From positions 1 to 64,000 of the forward strand of contig JASAMV010003808.1 of NCBI GenBank assembly GCA_030248065.1: a DNA stretch of 64,000 bases, in the 5' to 3' direction. The stretch comes from Rhynchonema sp. JSB1_4 (Eukaryota > Nematoda > Chromadorea > Monhysterida > Xyalidae). The notes beneath the pieces were generated by a model. That model did no database searches and was not told the origin of the DNA. It saw only the letters and a program-made list of their open reading frames with translations. Made by a program: the position numbers and the translations under genes. This document shows positions 1 to 12,731 of this stretch, piece after piece. The first letter of the stretch is position 1. Each line of letters opens with the position of its first letter.

Positions 1-1587
1 TTGTTGCTATTGCTTGTTTGCGCAGTTGTTTTTATAGTGACCTCTGTGTGCCGTTTTTTATTCTCAGCCGTCGTGTATTCCGAATGCTGTGAATCAAGCC
101 ACTGTACAATGTCTGCATGCAGGCATGTACCTAACCATCACCAATTTAGTAGGTGCTAGGGTACTTCAGAGGCAGCTATAGAAGTTAACCTTTCCCAGGA
201 AAACCGAAGCCGTGTGCGCTCACGCGGTTTCCCCCTTGTCTTGGCTGGCTGCTGCTTAAACTGAATTGCATTATCTGGAACTAATTCACAATTTATTTGT
301 TCATCGACCACATCGCTGCTCGAAAGCAGTTGTTTTCGTCTCGCCTTCTCTACTACTCTCGCAGTATGTGGTGCATCACACTGGGAGCGCTCAGCCTACT
401 CCTGCCTGTGACGCAATCAAGTCCAATTAGCCAAGTGCCGCCATCATGCTGAATTGTTTCTTTTCGGTTTTATACCCCATATGTCTGACAGGGAATTTTA
501 CTATAATTACAGTGTACTATATTGTATTGATAAATCCTTACACAAGTACACACCGCGAGGTGGCACAATCACCCATAATGAGCATAGATTTGGTTGCGAC
601 TGTAGCAAAATATTTCGATGGGTAATGGTATTTCGTCATTGCGACTGACAAAACGAAAGAACGTGCCGGTGGTTGTGGGTTGGTGCCAGTTTTCATTACT
701 GAATGCCGTGTTTTGTGTGTAGCTGATTTTCAGTGATTTGATTTTCTGATCTCGATTTTAGTGCAAAGTCCGAGTCCCAAGCCTCGTGGCCGGCGATCGA
801 CTGCCAACGATTCCATGATGGTAAGCACCAGTTTTTTTGAACACGGCTTGAATTTTTACGCGAGCATGATATACCAACTTGCACGGCGTTATGTAGTTTG
901 CGTTTGAACTTTTACAAATTTCATTTTTGAACTTCACAGCAAAGTAACGTTTTCGAACCAAAAAAGATCTGCTTATATTTCAGAACTTGTTGCCACGAAA
1001 AAACTGCGTCTGCGAGGATTGTTCCGCCGAGCACGCAGCTTGGTGATGTTTCACGGACACACAGAACAGACAAACAGACAACGACGAGTGTCAACAGAGA
1101 TTGACAGCCGACAACCGCACACAGAAATGCACCGATGTGAATCGGCACCGCATACGCTGCTGGACTTGGGATGAAGCATTTGCAAGCTTTGTGGACTTAT
1201 GGCAAAAATCTGCTTCCAGCTGACCTATAGAATCGGCCAGTTAGCACCTCACTTTTTTCAGGCACAGCTTTCGGATAGTATGTTACTTTGGTAGTATCCG
1301 TATAGCCTTGTTGTGCTCTTCTCATATCCTGTCAACATGAGGCATAAAAAATCGGCGCATGGTTCCGCTGCCAACAGTATAGCACGGAGACTGTAGTCTG
1401 TCCACATGCACATACATATAGTACAAGCACAACTAACGGATGTCAACGATTTGCATAATGTAATATTAAATTTATCGATGTGCCAATATCCAGGCACGGA
1501 CAGAAACTCCCCGACTGCAGCAAGAGCACGTCAAAAGGTAAAGGTTTATTTGCCCCTTGCAAATGGTTATCCAACGTCGAACTGGAA
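1..1587. other. 5' region with no gene recognised
   Basis: I see no exon with family resemblance and no supported RNA gene before the calmodulin-like start at 1588. Short open frames occur on both strands but have no matching splice sites or recognisable protein character. The stretch may hold promoter or 5' UTR exons of the next gene, or the end of a gene outside the window. A copy of the common 9-mer GATGTTTCA lies at about 1045. Confidence 0.5.
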
Positions 1588-3006
1588 ATGGCCAAAAACG
1601 CAGCGAAAGAGAAAGGCGCCAAAGTGGTCGAGCCTCAAATCGGAGTGAGTTTCGCTCATTTGCCCTGCAATATCATTTTCGTTTCGTTTTATTTGATTAA
1701 TTTTCCACTTGTGATCAATTCCAGGCCGAGCAGCTGACCGAATCCCAGGCGGCAGGTTTGTCCATTCATTCCATTCACTGCTGGTGTTTTTTCGCACTCA
1801 GAAGACCCGATCGTTCAAAAAAAGTGCGCGGGAAACAGTAATAGACCCCGGGGAGAGAAAAAAGAATTTTTCTAGTCAAAGGCCTGTGGACTGCAATAAG
1901 TGGGAATGTTTCCGCAAACGTGCTTCGAGTGCCAATTGGAAGGGGTTAGGGCTTCAATCAATACTTATCCGTGATCGCTGGCCAATTCCATGCGTTTTTC
2001 CTACTATTCAGTCGAGTGCGGAGAGCACGACATCAATATTTTGAGAACATTCTTCCAGATTTCAAAGCGGCCTTCCGTGTGTTCGACAAGAATGGCGATG
2101 GCAACATCAATTCGAAGGAGTTGGGCACGGTGATGCGATCGTTGGGACAGAATCCGACCGAAGTCGAACTGCAGGAAATGATCAATAAGGCTGATGCTGA
2201 TGGTCGGTCGATACATTATAGCATAAAACCAGCCTGTGTGTTATTTTTGGAATAACGATGACCTGGTGCTTTTTCTCCCATCTGCAGAAAGAGGTCGAAA
2301 CCAAAAAACGCGCATTTCTGCTGCGTATACGCAATTTACAAGGCCACCATGAGCCGAACAAGCGTGACAAAAGATTGAATGCAGCCTGATTTTTCAAGGC
2401 AATGGCACAATCGACCTGAAGGAGTTTCTCGGCATGATGGCACGTAGTCTCGCAAATGTCGACTCGGAGGAGGAGGTCAAGGAAGCGTTCAGGGTATGCA
2501 ATGGAAGAGGGCCTGAGAACAAACCTAAACCAGACTTGTGTACGCTTAGGCAAAGGTTGCCAAACTTGCCGTTAGCCAGGGGCTCGAGCGTCTCTGACGG
2601 GTTCGAGCTTGCAAAATCAGGCAACTAATGTAACCATCCTGATAATCAGGTGTTGGACAAGGACGGCAATGGAGCGATATCGATCGAGGAAATGCGACAT
2701 GTGCTCAAGAATGCTGGCGAAACGGTGGAGGATGATGAAATTGAGGTGCGTTATCGTGCTTGTTGTTTACAAATGAGATTGTTTCATTTGTGCGTGTTTA
2801 CACCCCCCTCAATGAAGCACCAGCGTTATACATTATACTTCTAAGGCCATTATCAGCAGCGCAGACAAGGACGGCGATGGACAGATCAAGTACGACGGTA
2901 CGTTACGACGAAATCACCTTTTAAGATCAGAAATGCCCGATATCGGATTTTGCCTTCATCCTCAGAATTAATTTCAGAGTTCCACAGGCTGATGACAGGC
3001 GTATGA
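1588..3006 (+). CDS. calmodulin-like EF-hand protein
   Basis: Seven exons keep phase: 1588-1644, 1725-1755, 2059-2202, 2399-2493, 2650-2745, 2846-2897 and 2978-3006, giving 167 residues. Four complete EF-hand loops are visible, each with Asp at position 1 and Glu at 12: [36 protein letters not shown] and [12 protein letters not shown]. The linker around [15 protein letters not shown] is calmodulin-like. It should bind Ca2+ and act as a cytosolic sensor. It is not canonical calmodulin: it has a 19-residue charged N-terminal extension ([12 protein letters not shown]...) on its own exon, lacks the usual central-helix sequence, and ends in GV. The start is the first ATG in frame in that exon; an upstream in-frame exon cannot be excluded. 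Confidence 0.92.
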
Positions 3007-3163
3007 AATGCACCAATCCATGTTTGGCACGTTTCGTCGACAACAATAGATGTTCCTTGTACATGCACTGTGGTTGACACACTTTGTTTCACACTGTTGA
3101 ACACGAGCTTAGAGCTATGTATATATATGTACGTTTGAGTGTATATGGACACCCCCTGTCACA

Positions 3164-3169
3164 AATAAA
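3164..3169 (+). terminator. AATAAA poly(A) signal candidate
   Basis: An AATAAA hexamer lies about 160 bp after the calmodulin-like stop codon and before the next gene, so it probably ends that transcript. This is position-based inference. Confidence 0.5.
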
Positions 3170-3723
3170 GTGCTGTTTGGGAGGCCGCAGTTTGAAAAAA
3201 ACACCAGTATTTTTGCTTCACTGTGTCGACGCCCTCATCAACAATAATCTTGAGAAACCAAGAGCGTCAACCGATCAAAGACAATGAAAACCCGTTTGTG
3301 CGTGGGCTTCGTGTTTATATGTATACCTCGACTTTTACTCATTGAAGTTTCTTGCGAATAAAAAAACTCTCTCATGATCGGTGTTGTTATTTCAAGGTCC
3401 TTGGTAAATGATGAGACCAAGGTACGTTATATCTTGCAGAACATTGGGGGACAGGTGTTGCTTTGAATGTCAAAAAAGCTGCGTGTGAATGGGTCGTACA
3501 ACGAAAACATTGGTTTGTCGTTATTCGTGATAAGGCGCAACAAGCTGTTATTTTAAAAGGTCGGCACAGGAAACATACACAGTACGGGCTTTTTTGCCGG
3601 CATTGGCCTTGTTTATATGTACATATAGCTGACACAAGTTGTGCTGTTAATATTTTTCGAGTCGCTGTTGTGACAAACGCAACGCAGAGTGGTGCATTGA
3701 TAAACCCACCCCTGGCATCCCTA

Positions 3724-5840
3724 ATGACATCTCTTGTGCCAATATCAACTGCCAAAATCGGCATTGTCGGACTGGGTAACGTTGGCAAATTGGTGGCATC
3801 GAATGTGCTGCGAACGGGCCTGAATCTTCAAGGTGTGCTCATGCGTCATTTTGGCTAGTGCATTTTGATTGCGCCGGTGTTTACCTTCACCCCAGCCGCG
3901 TGTTGCTCGCACTACGGCGCTCGATGCGGGCTAGTATTTCCTAAACTCTCAGTCAGCTGGATGTGCAAGTTCACACCAGGCGGATGTGTGTTGCGACTTT
4001 CATCTAGTCGATCTTTTCATGTCCAAACTGTCACACAAGCGTCTTCACAGCTGCACAACGTGCACTCATCTGGCGAATTCAGGCATTTACGATATCAACA
4101 GCAAGGAAACGGAGAAGTTTGCCAAGTCCAACAAAGTAAAAGTGTGTGCTGATGTTTCCCAATTAACCACCGACTGTGACGTCATTGTGACTGCATTGCC
4201 GTTGCCTGACGATGTACGACATGTAGTAGAACATCAGGTGGTAATTGGAGAAGTTTTGAAAAGGTTATTGTATGATAACGCATGGGCACTGGTGAAAAGC
4301 TCAATTGTACACCAATACATAAATTTTTTTCATCGTTTTTCATCGCTTTGTGTCAGATGCTGCCTGCAATGCGACCAAACTCAATTTGGATCGATCATTC
4401 CACCACCGATTACGAACAAACACTTCGTCTCACTAATGAGGTTGGCAATGTTTTGACCAGTGTGTTGTCAGCCAAACTCGCCATTTGATCATGTGTTGCA
4501 TTTACCACCGTTACGAATTGTACAACGGTGTGCCCTTTTTCGATTGCCATATGTCAGGTTATCGTCGGTGCGAATGCGCAACAAATGTGCACGTGGCCCG
4601 AAAATGATTTCACTGCACACATGTATACAGGTACAATCCAAAGCTCAAAGTCACGTCCTGGAGGCACCGGTGACCGGAGGCATCGCCTTGCTGCGTCAGG
4701 GTATGATGACCACATTGGTCGGTGGTGACCGCGCGCTGTTTGACCATTGTAAACCGTTGTTGAGTGCCAGCTGTGCGAATCTGCTCTACACTGGTCACAT
4801 GGGCACAGCCACGATCACCAAGGTGTGTGTGTCACATTCATATGCGTGCACATGTGAAACATCAGCCAGCTAGCTAGACATTCACAGGTGCTGTCAAACA
4901 TGCTGGCCGGTGCGCACACAGTGTTGTGCGGCGAAGCACTGATGTTGGCAAAAAGGGGCGGAGTCGACCTACGGGCATTCTTTGACGGGATTCGACTGAG
5001 CGCCGGCAACAGTTACGTGTTCGAGACCGAAGTGCCCCTGATCTTCAATGGCACCTACGACCCCGAGTTCAGTCTGCAGTTGCATTGCAAGGACTTTGCG
5101 CTCGGCAGTGCCATGGCCAGAAAGTTGGTGTCGCACTCATAAATACTAATTGTGTCAGCTTATCATCGGTCTCGCCCGCATTCAAAAAGTTGAATACCTC
5201 TGGGCCGAGTCTTTAGGGCTATAGTCTTTTCTTCGTGATTACCAATCTACATGCGGTATGTATGAATTTGCTGGCCAAATCATTTCGCGATCTCAGGTTC
5301 GACAGCCCAATCGAAGTGTACGCGTTGATCGAGCAAATTTACAACAAAGCCAGAATTAGGGTATGTACAGATAAGGCCGAATTCACAATGCATGCGCGTT
5401 TGCACGTCAACCTGGCTGTACTTCACCACTGCGTGCTAACGCTCAAATGCACAAGCGCACATGCCCAATGCGAGCTGGTGCGAGTCAAGTGCGATCATTC
5501 GAAGTGTGCTCTCGTCTGATGGTGTTTTACTGACGCATATAAGGCCCAGTGTACCGGATTCATGGCAGGCTTTCTTTTCAGCCCATGGGTGGTCTGAATT
5601 TAAAACCTGCGGCGCACGTCAAAGTCCTAAGGCCAGACAAAGTTTATTTGCTTGCAGTACGGCAACGCGGCTGGTTCATCGCATCCACCGAAACTGCTCG
5701 AGGAAGCCATAAACGACACTCTACAAATCCCTGGTTTCGAACGATGGACGTACTCAATCGAACAAGTCACCGGCGGCAGTTTGGGTGTGGTGCAAAGGAA
5801 TATTGACGCTCAAGACGAAAAGAACCCTTTGGAATGTTGA
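3724..5840 (+). CDS. 3-hydroxyisobutyrate dehydrogenase-family NAD(P)-dependent oxidoreductase
   Basis: Exons 3724-3832, 4083-4237, 4357-4440, 4631-4822, 4888-5123, 5297-5360 and 5658-5840 join in phase to 340 residues, normal for beta-hydroxyacid dehydrogenases. Near the N-terminus is the dinucleotide fold motif IGIVGLGNVG. The family substrate motif appears as EAPVTGG, and GHMGTATITKVLSN carries the catalytic Lys (about 180) and the following Asn (about 184). The C-terminal helical half contains the expected HCKDFALGSAMA helix. The family oxidises 3-hydroxy acids such as 3-hydroxyisobutyrate in valine breakdown, usually in mitochondria; the exact substrate cannot be read here. The protein starts nearly at the Rossmann strand, so a targeting presequence would need an unseen upstream exon. 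Two donors are unusual (GTTGGC at 4441, GTTGGT at 5124). Confidence 0.9.
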
Positions 5841-5935
5841 CCAGCATTCTCATACTTGTCGTGAGAGCTGTTATGGCCGATTGTCTTGTAACTAATACTT
5901 GTACATGCAATGGACAATTCCAATTTTAAAGATGG

Positions 5936-5941
5936 AATAAA
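5936..5941 (+). terminator. AATAAA poly(A) signal candidate
   Basis: AATAAA occurs about 95 bp after the dehydrogenase stop codon, a normal distance for its 3' end signal. Confidence 0.6.
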
Positions 5942-7314
5942 ATTATGGGGAGGAGTTTTGTGTATACGTACATAGTTCCCTACTGTGTTTGCAGCTGCAA
6001 ACTGTTAATGCTGCTGCGACTTTTACACATCATCAGGCAATCAGTGAAAGTGAGGCGTCAGAGTTGACATGTGACCAGCGAGCAATGACGGCACTGCAGT
6101 AACGACATGTCCGTCAGACCAGAGGACGTAACACAGTATACATACGTATTATACACGATGTGAAAATTGAGACATGGTTGGCCGCGGGTGGATACCGAAC
6201 CTCCAGTTCAAAGAAATTCAGTTCGCTGTTCTGCTGTTCGGTGAAATTAGCTAACGAGGGTGACCAAAAGTGCACATTTGCTTCGTGGGCTTGTTCGTCG
6301 TTAGCATAATGGTGGTAACCCCTTATTGGCTGCAGAAATGAATCTGGTCGAACATCTTTCTGCGTGTTGTGAAACAGTATCAGACATGTTCGCTTCTTTT
6401 CCTGTATAGTTCTTAACCCATTGAACAAAAAGAAAACTGTGTGCTTTTGGGTGCCAAACCAGGCGTCGTCAACAGAGATTATGTATACCTACTACCAGGG
6501 GCTGTGCGTCACTTTGTGCGTTCGCTTTTGTTTGTTTGTGCACGTCGCGCTGGTGTAATTTCACGTTCAATTGCACAACGCACACCACACCCAAGTTTCG
6601 GCTTGTTTGTTTGCTCTTGTTTCGAACCTTGTGTTTGGGGATTTTTGTGCTGCGCGGCTGATGGAAAACGCGTTTTCACACACTTTTGTGTCAAACTCTG
6701 GCAGTACAGAGGAGAAAGGTGGCAGGGGCCAACAACACCACCAACCACCAGGTACACATGATGAACTTATCGCCCTTATGTCTGGTTGGTCTAAGCATTG
6801 TTGGCAAAGTTTGCCACACCCACACCACAATGCAATATTTGCAAAGAGACGCTTGCGCTTTTGGGACACACACTCTCGCTACAGATCAGATCCATCACCC
6901 AGCCGCATATACTGCGTTTGCGTATGCACTGCGCGTACAATGTACATGTTTGCGCACACGTAACCTAAAATGAGATAGATGTTCTCTCTGCGGCTGGCTG
7001 CGGCGATGCTACCATAGTGTATACTGGTATAGCGTTCTCCGGCTGACTCTACGATGTTTTGTATTCAGTGTCTGACGCTGCGGCTGGCTGGGCGCACACA
7101 TAAACTTGTATATCATCGTTGTTGTTGTCAGACTGAAACATTTCTGTGCAGCTCGGCTTTTTTTGGCGTTTTCTTATTCAATTTCCGGTCGTTGGCATCT
7201 CGCAAGTTGTTGCGCATTTTTTATTTCGTTTTTGTGAGCATGCTGTCAACCAGGTTGTTTCGAGAATGTTTACATGGTTTTCTCTGCCTTTCAGATCGAC
7301 AAAAGTCGATAAAA
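5942..7314. other. intergenic region with no gene recognised
   Basis: Between the dehydrogenase 3' end and the drebrin-like start I see no exon with supported protein character. The last few hundred bases before 7315 presumably carry the promoter and 5' UTR of the drebrin-like gene; a pyrimidine-rich tract ending in CAG lies just before 7295 and could be the acceptor of a 5' UTR intron. Confidence 0.5.
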
Positions 7315-10300
7315 ATGTCGATCGACCTGTCGACCCACAGCAACGAGCTGCTGAGTTTGTACAACAAAGTGCTGAAAGGCGATGAGAAATGGTCCGGTGA
7401 CGGCAATACTTTGTTTGAAGATTGATTGGAAACCTTTATTTCGTGTTTCAGGGCCTTGTTTTGCTACGAAGGCAAGTCAAACACGCTCAAAGTCGAGGAC
7501 AGTGGAGGTCCGTGGGTTCATAATTTGTTCCTTATGCATCCAGCTTCTTTCCTGACTTTCAAACTGACTTTAAAATGACTTTATAAAAACTGATCATCTC
7601 GTGTCACACAGACGGCGACATTGACGATTTGTGCAGCAACTTTAGTTCGGGCAAGATTCAGTACGGCATCACAACAGTGCAATGTCCGGCGTCGAAACAG
7701 CCGAAAGTGCTGCTCGTTCACTGGGTGCGTCATCAAAACACTTTTTGACTGTATAGTCCAACCACGAGCTCATGAGACGACTCGTTTTAAAGCTTGCTCG
7801 TCCAGATTCAAAAATGCGCCGGTTACACGGGTTTTCGCAAACAAAAGAAAGAGATTGAGCCGAGAGACATGATGACAAGTTCCAGCTGGCTGACCTCAAT
7901 TTGTTGCGTGCTTACGCGAACAGCAACGTGGCTCAACACACAAATGTTTTGGGAGTCAAAAGGGAATTGCCGCACTGAGATGGAGAGCGTGTTTTTAAAA
8001 AATACTTGCGTTTCTCTTTCTTTCATTTCCGAAATACGTGGAACCGGAACATTGTTGGATCCGTACAAGTTAACTTCAAAATAACTCGTCTCATGAGTTC
8101 GTGGTTGGACTATACATAGCTTGTGTTTGCCAAGCGCGACCATACAGTTTTCCGTCTACGATGCCCTGTTTCAGCAAGGGGATGGTGTGCCAACGACGCG
8201 ATTGGGTGCCTGCGCGTCGCACATTACCGAGGTGCGCAAATTCTTCAAGGTTGGTTTTGGCGACACACGAGCATGGGGTTCGTTTGTTCACGTTTGAACT
8301 GCAACTTCACACTTTTTGAAGGGAATGCTAATTTTTGTGATCAAATAATGTGACCAATGTAGCTGACCATAGACAGTTTGTGTGAAACATCACCATGTCC
8401 TTGTAGGGTGTGCACATCATTCACCATGCGCGCAACGACGACGATGTTGAGCTGGATGTGATTATGGCAGCTGTGAACAAAGTCATCGGTAAGTTCGATG
8501 TTCCACATTTTTTCCAAAAAACCAGAGTTCCGACAACCATGTCACACGTAAAGTGTGAAAGCCCATCTGCTTTTCACTTGAAGCGTACACAGACTACATT
8601 AGTCTAACAGGCTGATGTTTCACGTACACATACATAAGTGCGATTTGCAGCTCCGTTTGCCACTGGCACGGTGCAACAAACAATGGCACCCGAACATCAA
8701 GTGGTAGGATCGGTGTACAAACGTGTCGTGCCCTCAATGGACCCGTCGCTAACCACGAAACGGGACGAGTTCTGGTCGCAAGTCGAGGTGAACCAACTGA
8801 TGTTTCATATGCATGGCAGTACCTATCTATTTTAGAATAGTATGAAGCACCATCCAGCAAAGCAGCGAGAAAGAGGAGACTGTTTGCGTTGGGAATAGTA
8901 TATTGTGTAACGTGGTAAAAAGTATTGGTCCTTGGAAGACAGCAACACAAACCAGGCTATTCTGAGCTGATCGAAATTTGTCTTTCAAGCACCATCCTGG
9001 AAACATGACCACCCCCGTGTTTGATGTTTCACGACTTTGGGTGTTCGCATTGCAGCGTGAGGATCGCGAGCGGCAATCGGCCGAACAAAATCGCTTATCG
9101 GCACAAATGCGCGACCTTGAGCTGGAACGCAAACAACTGTCGGATCGATTGCACGAACAGCAACAGATGCACGACGATAAGCACAGACACACACATCAGG
9201 CAAGCTGATGTTTCATTGCAGGATTTCTACACGTATAGATGGACCGTGCCTCCGTGCCAATTGGACTCGCACGAAACTGACGTGTATACAAATGTGTAAT
9301 GAAAATATAATAAATGAGACTTCACCGATCACGTTGCGTTTTTGACCCATAGCTCGAGTTTTGATCAATAGTGGACGTTTCTGCCATGAAACTGCAAATT
9401 GTAGATTGAATTTCTTCATGTTCGCATACAATTTATGTGCGTCCAACTCCGTAACAGATGAAAAGTTATGCAGTCGACTTTTCTTATGATTTCAGTCACG
9501 TAACTTTCACAACAACAACAATGTCACAAAATCACCCGACCCGCCTGCTGGTATGAGTCAGCCATCGAAGGTGGCCAAGAGATGGCCACCCGTCCAGACG
9601 ACACAGCAGCAACCGGTTGTTGCTGATGTTTCACACACAAATGGTGCTAGCGAACAGAACGGACATGCACACGTTGCGGCACAAGAGGTACGGCACATTT
9701 GGTGCATCAAGGTAAATGACAAACCACATGTTTTCGTCGCCAACAGTTTATTGGTTAATGAGTTGGAAAATGACAGGAAAAAACGTCTGCAAAGTTCGCC
9801 CCATACGGTTATAGTTATTGCTGGTGTTTCAGCTTAATTTAAACCACAGCCTGATCCTGAAGCCAACTTGTGATGCGTGCCACAAGCACCACAACCTTTG
9901 ATGGTGATGCGTGCTTGATGTTGCAGAGCGCACCACCCCGAGTTCCGAGTCCAACTGCCGCAGAGCCATCGGTTGTTGTGAGTGAGTCTAAGCAGCAACC
10001 GCCTGCCGCCCGTCCGACAGCTGCATTCAGCAACATGTTGCCGGCACGCACAAAACGCGAATCATCGAATTCGGACCAGGATTGGGATGACAAACTGCCG
10101 ACCAACAACACTGACGCCGCTGATGGTGAGCTGGCGAAATTCTGGAACTTTTATGATATAGTGTACATTACACAGAAGTTGGCGGGTTTTTTGCCCGTCG
10201 CAAGTGCATGGCTGATAAGAGGAAAAGAAGCCGCTAGTGGGCTGGTGAGATTTTGCTTTGTCGGACCTCACCTACTGTATTAGCCTTGATCTTGCAACGG

Positions 10301-11472
10301 GATTACTGATACTCTTCCAATTGCCAAATTTGACAACAGCCTGTTATGTTGTCAAAGTTTTGGCATGTATATATTATTGCAGTGCCATCCCCAGCCCAAC
10401 AACCCCCAGCGCAACAGCCACAGTCCGAGCCCGCCAGCCCGGAACCGGCCCAGGAGCAACAACTGCCCTCAACGAAACCAAAACCCGTACCGGGCGCTGG
10501 CGTGCAGGCCTGGGCCTTATGGGACTATCAAGCTGGTTAGTGCCAATGGTATGATTATACTGATAATGAAAGACTTTGTACACGTGATGAATATACTGTA
10601 TGGCACAAACGGAACACAGGAGACAAAAAAGCGGCAACTGTTCTAGTATCCGGCCAATATCCTGACCGTCGGGTTTGGTGCGTTGAAGCCGAGACCAGGG
10701 TTGGGCAAAAAACGTTTTTTTTTAAAAAATTGTTTTTTTTTAAAAAAACGTTTTTTTTTTAAAAAATGTTTTTTTTTAAAACGCCCAGATGACCAAAATA
10801 TGCCCCCAAAAAAATTGGAAAACGCTCATGTTGCGAAGAAAACCTGGTTAAATGAAGTAATTCTATGTGTTCTGAAGCAAAATAAACGGGTTTCAACCCT
10901 TTTCTAGCGAGTTGCTAAGATCCCATATCAGACCCGCATCGTGGGACCAACTTTGGCCGGGGTCATCACTGAAAGTCAAACTCCGTATATCGACGTATCT
11001 CGACAAAGTAAAAATTGGTCGAAATTTTTTTGAAAAAATGGGACAAAAAATTGATTTTCCTTGATAATCAGGGTACGTTCCCTGAAAAATCAGGGAAAAT
11101 CAAGGAAATTCAGGATTAAAAAAAACGAAAAACGACCCAGGCGTTTTTTTTAAAAAAAAACGTCGTTTTTTTAAGAAAAAACGCCGTCGTTTTTTTTGCC
11201 CAACCCTGGCCGAGACTGCCCCAAACGTTTACTTAGCTAGTCGGCCCTGCCGCTGTTATGGCAACCGCTGTTTTGTCTCTGTGAGAACGCGCATGAATTT
11301 GTGAAATGTGATGCAAATCGGTCAACTTTTTCCAGCGGACGATACGGAGATCTCGTTCGATCCCGGTGACGTCATCAAACAGATCGAACAGATCGATCCC
11401 GGCTGGTGGAGGGGTGAAGCGCCGAATGGTTACATCGGATTGTTCCCTGCCAACTTTGTTGAACTGCTATGA
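7315..11472 (+). CDS. DBNL: drebrin-like protein (ADF-H domain, coiled coil, C-terminal SH3)
   Basis: Eleven exons keep phase to 454 residues: 7315-7391, 7452-7507, 7612-7724, 8175-8249, 8407-8488, 8651-8787, 9056-9199, 9496-9687, 9927-10125, 10383-10535 and 11336-11472. Residues 1-135 form an ADF-homology domain ([15 protein letters not shown], then [14 protein letters not shown], then [15 protein letters not shown]). Next comes the VGSVYKR segment, a charged Gln/Glu-rich helix (about 181-228), a Pro/Gln-rich linker, and a C-terminal SH3 ([38 protein letters not shown]). Family members bind F-actin and link it to endocytosis through the SH3. The exon ending at 9199 is followed by a GC-AG intron, the only choice that keeps frame. 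The last intron carries a hAT-type MITE. Confidence 0.97.
10696..11208. mobile_element. hAT-type MITE in the drebrin-like gene
   Basis: The 513-bp element begins CAGGGTTGGGCAAAAAACG and ends with the reverse complement, CGTTTTTTTTGCCCAACCCTG allowing for T-run length. It is flanked by a perfect 8-bp duplication, GCCGAGAC, at 10688-10695 and 11209-11216. An 8-bp duplication and termini starting CAG are hAT hallmarks. The interior is A/T homopolymer-rich with no transposase. It sits wholly within the last intron (10536-11335), so it need not affect the protein. Confidence 0.95.
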
Positions 11473-12731
11473 TCGTCACGAACACAAACGGACAGCTAGG
11501 TCGTATGTCAAAACTATGTATATGCGTTCACTTCCATCATTGTCATTTTAAAAAGTAAACAATTGTTCTGGCGGTCCATCACACGCATCCGCTATATTGT
11601 GATAACAACGATTTTTTAAATTATTCGTTGCTGTTTGCAGCCAGTGTTATAATGTATATACATACTGCATTACTCGAGCATTGTTTTGCGGAAGTCTCGC
11701 AAAAATAATCGGATTTGCTAATTCAAGTATACTGTATGCACCGCGAATTGTTGCAATATAAACACCTAACCAAGTGCTTCTCAAGGCTCAAGCCATGGTG
11801 CGATGTTTTATTGATGACACATGCAATCGTACGCACTATGTTAAGATACAGGGTTTAATCGAGTCGATCCGTTAGACGATAAGTATCAAAAACACGGCCT
11901 GTGGTCAAATCAAGTCGTCAAATCACATGCATATTTTTTCTCGCGTTCATTTGGGGCTCACGTATTATTGCTTGATTTGACGACAGAACGCCATAAAACA
12001 CCTTCCTACACGCCGGAAGTGAGTCGCACGTAATGAGGGTAGGGTTGTGTTCCGTGAGACCACAGTTGTCCTGCGTTGGTTGTGGCCAGCCATGCTTCGC
12101 ATCAGAATCAATTAGCAACAGCGAATATTCATTTTCTTCAATCCAGAGAGCAGAAGCGGACATACACCCCGGCGTGCATGCGCGGTACAGATTTAGTCCT
12201 ACGCACTCCCTCCCAGTGGCTTGTTCACGAGTCATTTACCGAGCACATGATATACCTTTTCATGATTTGTTATACCTAATCCCCTGCACGTGTCTACCAC
12301 CTCATTGTGGTGTTGGTTGGTACATGTGTGTTTATGGCGGTCGATTGTGGCACCCTGTCGCCCGGCAACCACCAGCCCAAACGCGCCTGCATGCACGCCG
12401 GTCCGACTCATGATTCCGTTTGTTCCAATGGTTCACATGCAAGCATTTAGTACTGGCTGCGCTGCGTCAGCTCAGGCACAGGCTGGGGTAGTGTGCACAT
12501 GTGCGCTATCTGCTCGGTGGTGCCGCTATCATTGCATTACTGCGTAACGCTGGCCTAAAAATCATTGTGAATTTGGCTCGCCATCTCTGTGACCGCTGAT
12601 TTATCTCAGTTTTTCTCAAACGAATCAAAGTCTCAAAGTCTTCTTTTTGGACAGGCCTTCCCAATCCGAATTTTGGCAAAGAATCGCAAAATATGTCCAA
12701 ATTTAGTGCCACTGGCGCATGAGTGGCGACA
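11473..12731. other. intergenic region with no gene recognised
   Basis: After the SH3 stop codon I find no exon with family resemblance until the doublecortin start. The first part should be the drebrin-like 3' UTR and the last part the promoter of the doublecortin-domain gene. Confidence 0.5.

Noticed and set aside
1480..1587. Upstream extension of the calmodulin-like protein before ATG 1588
   Set aside because: The frame is open, but no acceptor keeps a sensible upstream join and the ATG at 1588 gives a clean start.
7794..8084. Possible alternative exon of the drebrin-like gene (frame starting [10 protein letters not shown])
   Set aside because: Joining 7724 directly to 8175 restores the ADF-H sequence [15 protein letters not shown] in phase; the extra piece would break the domain.
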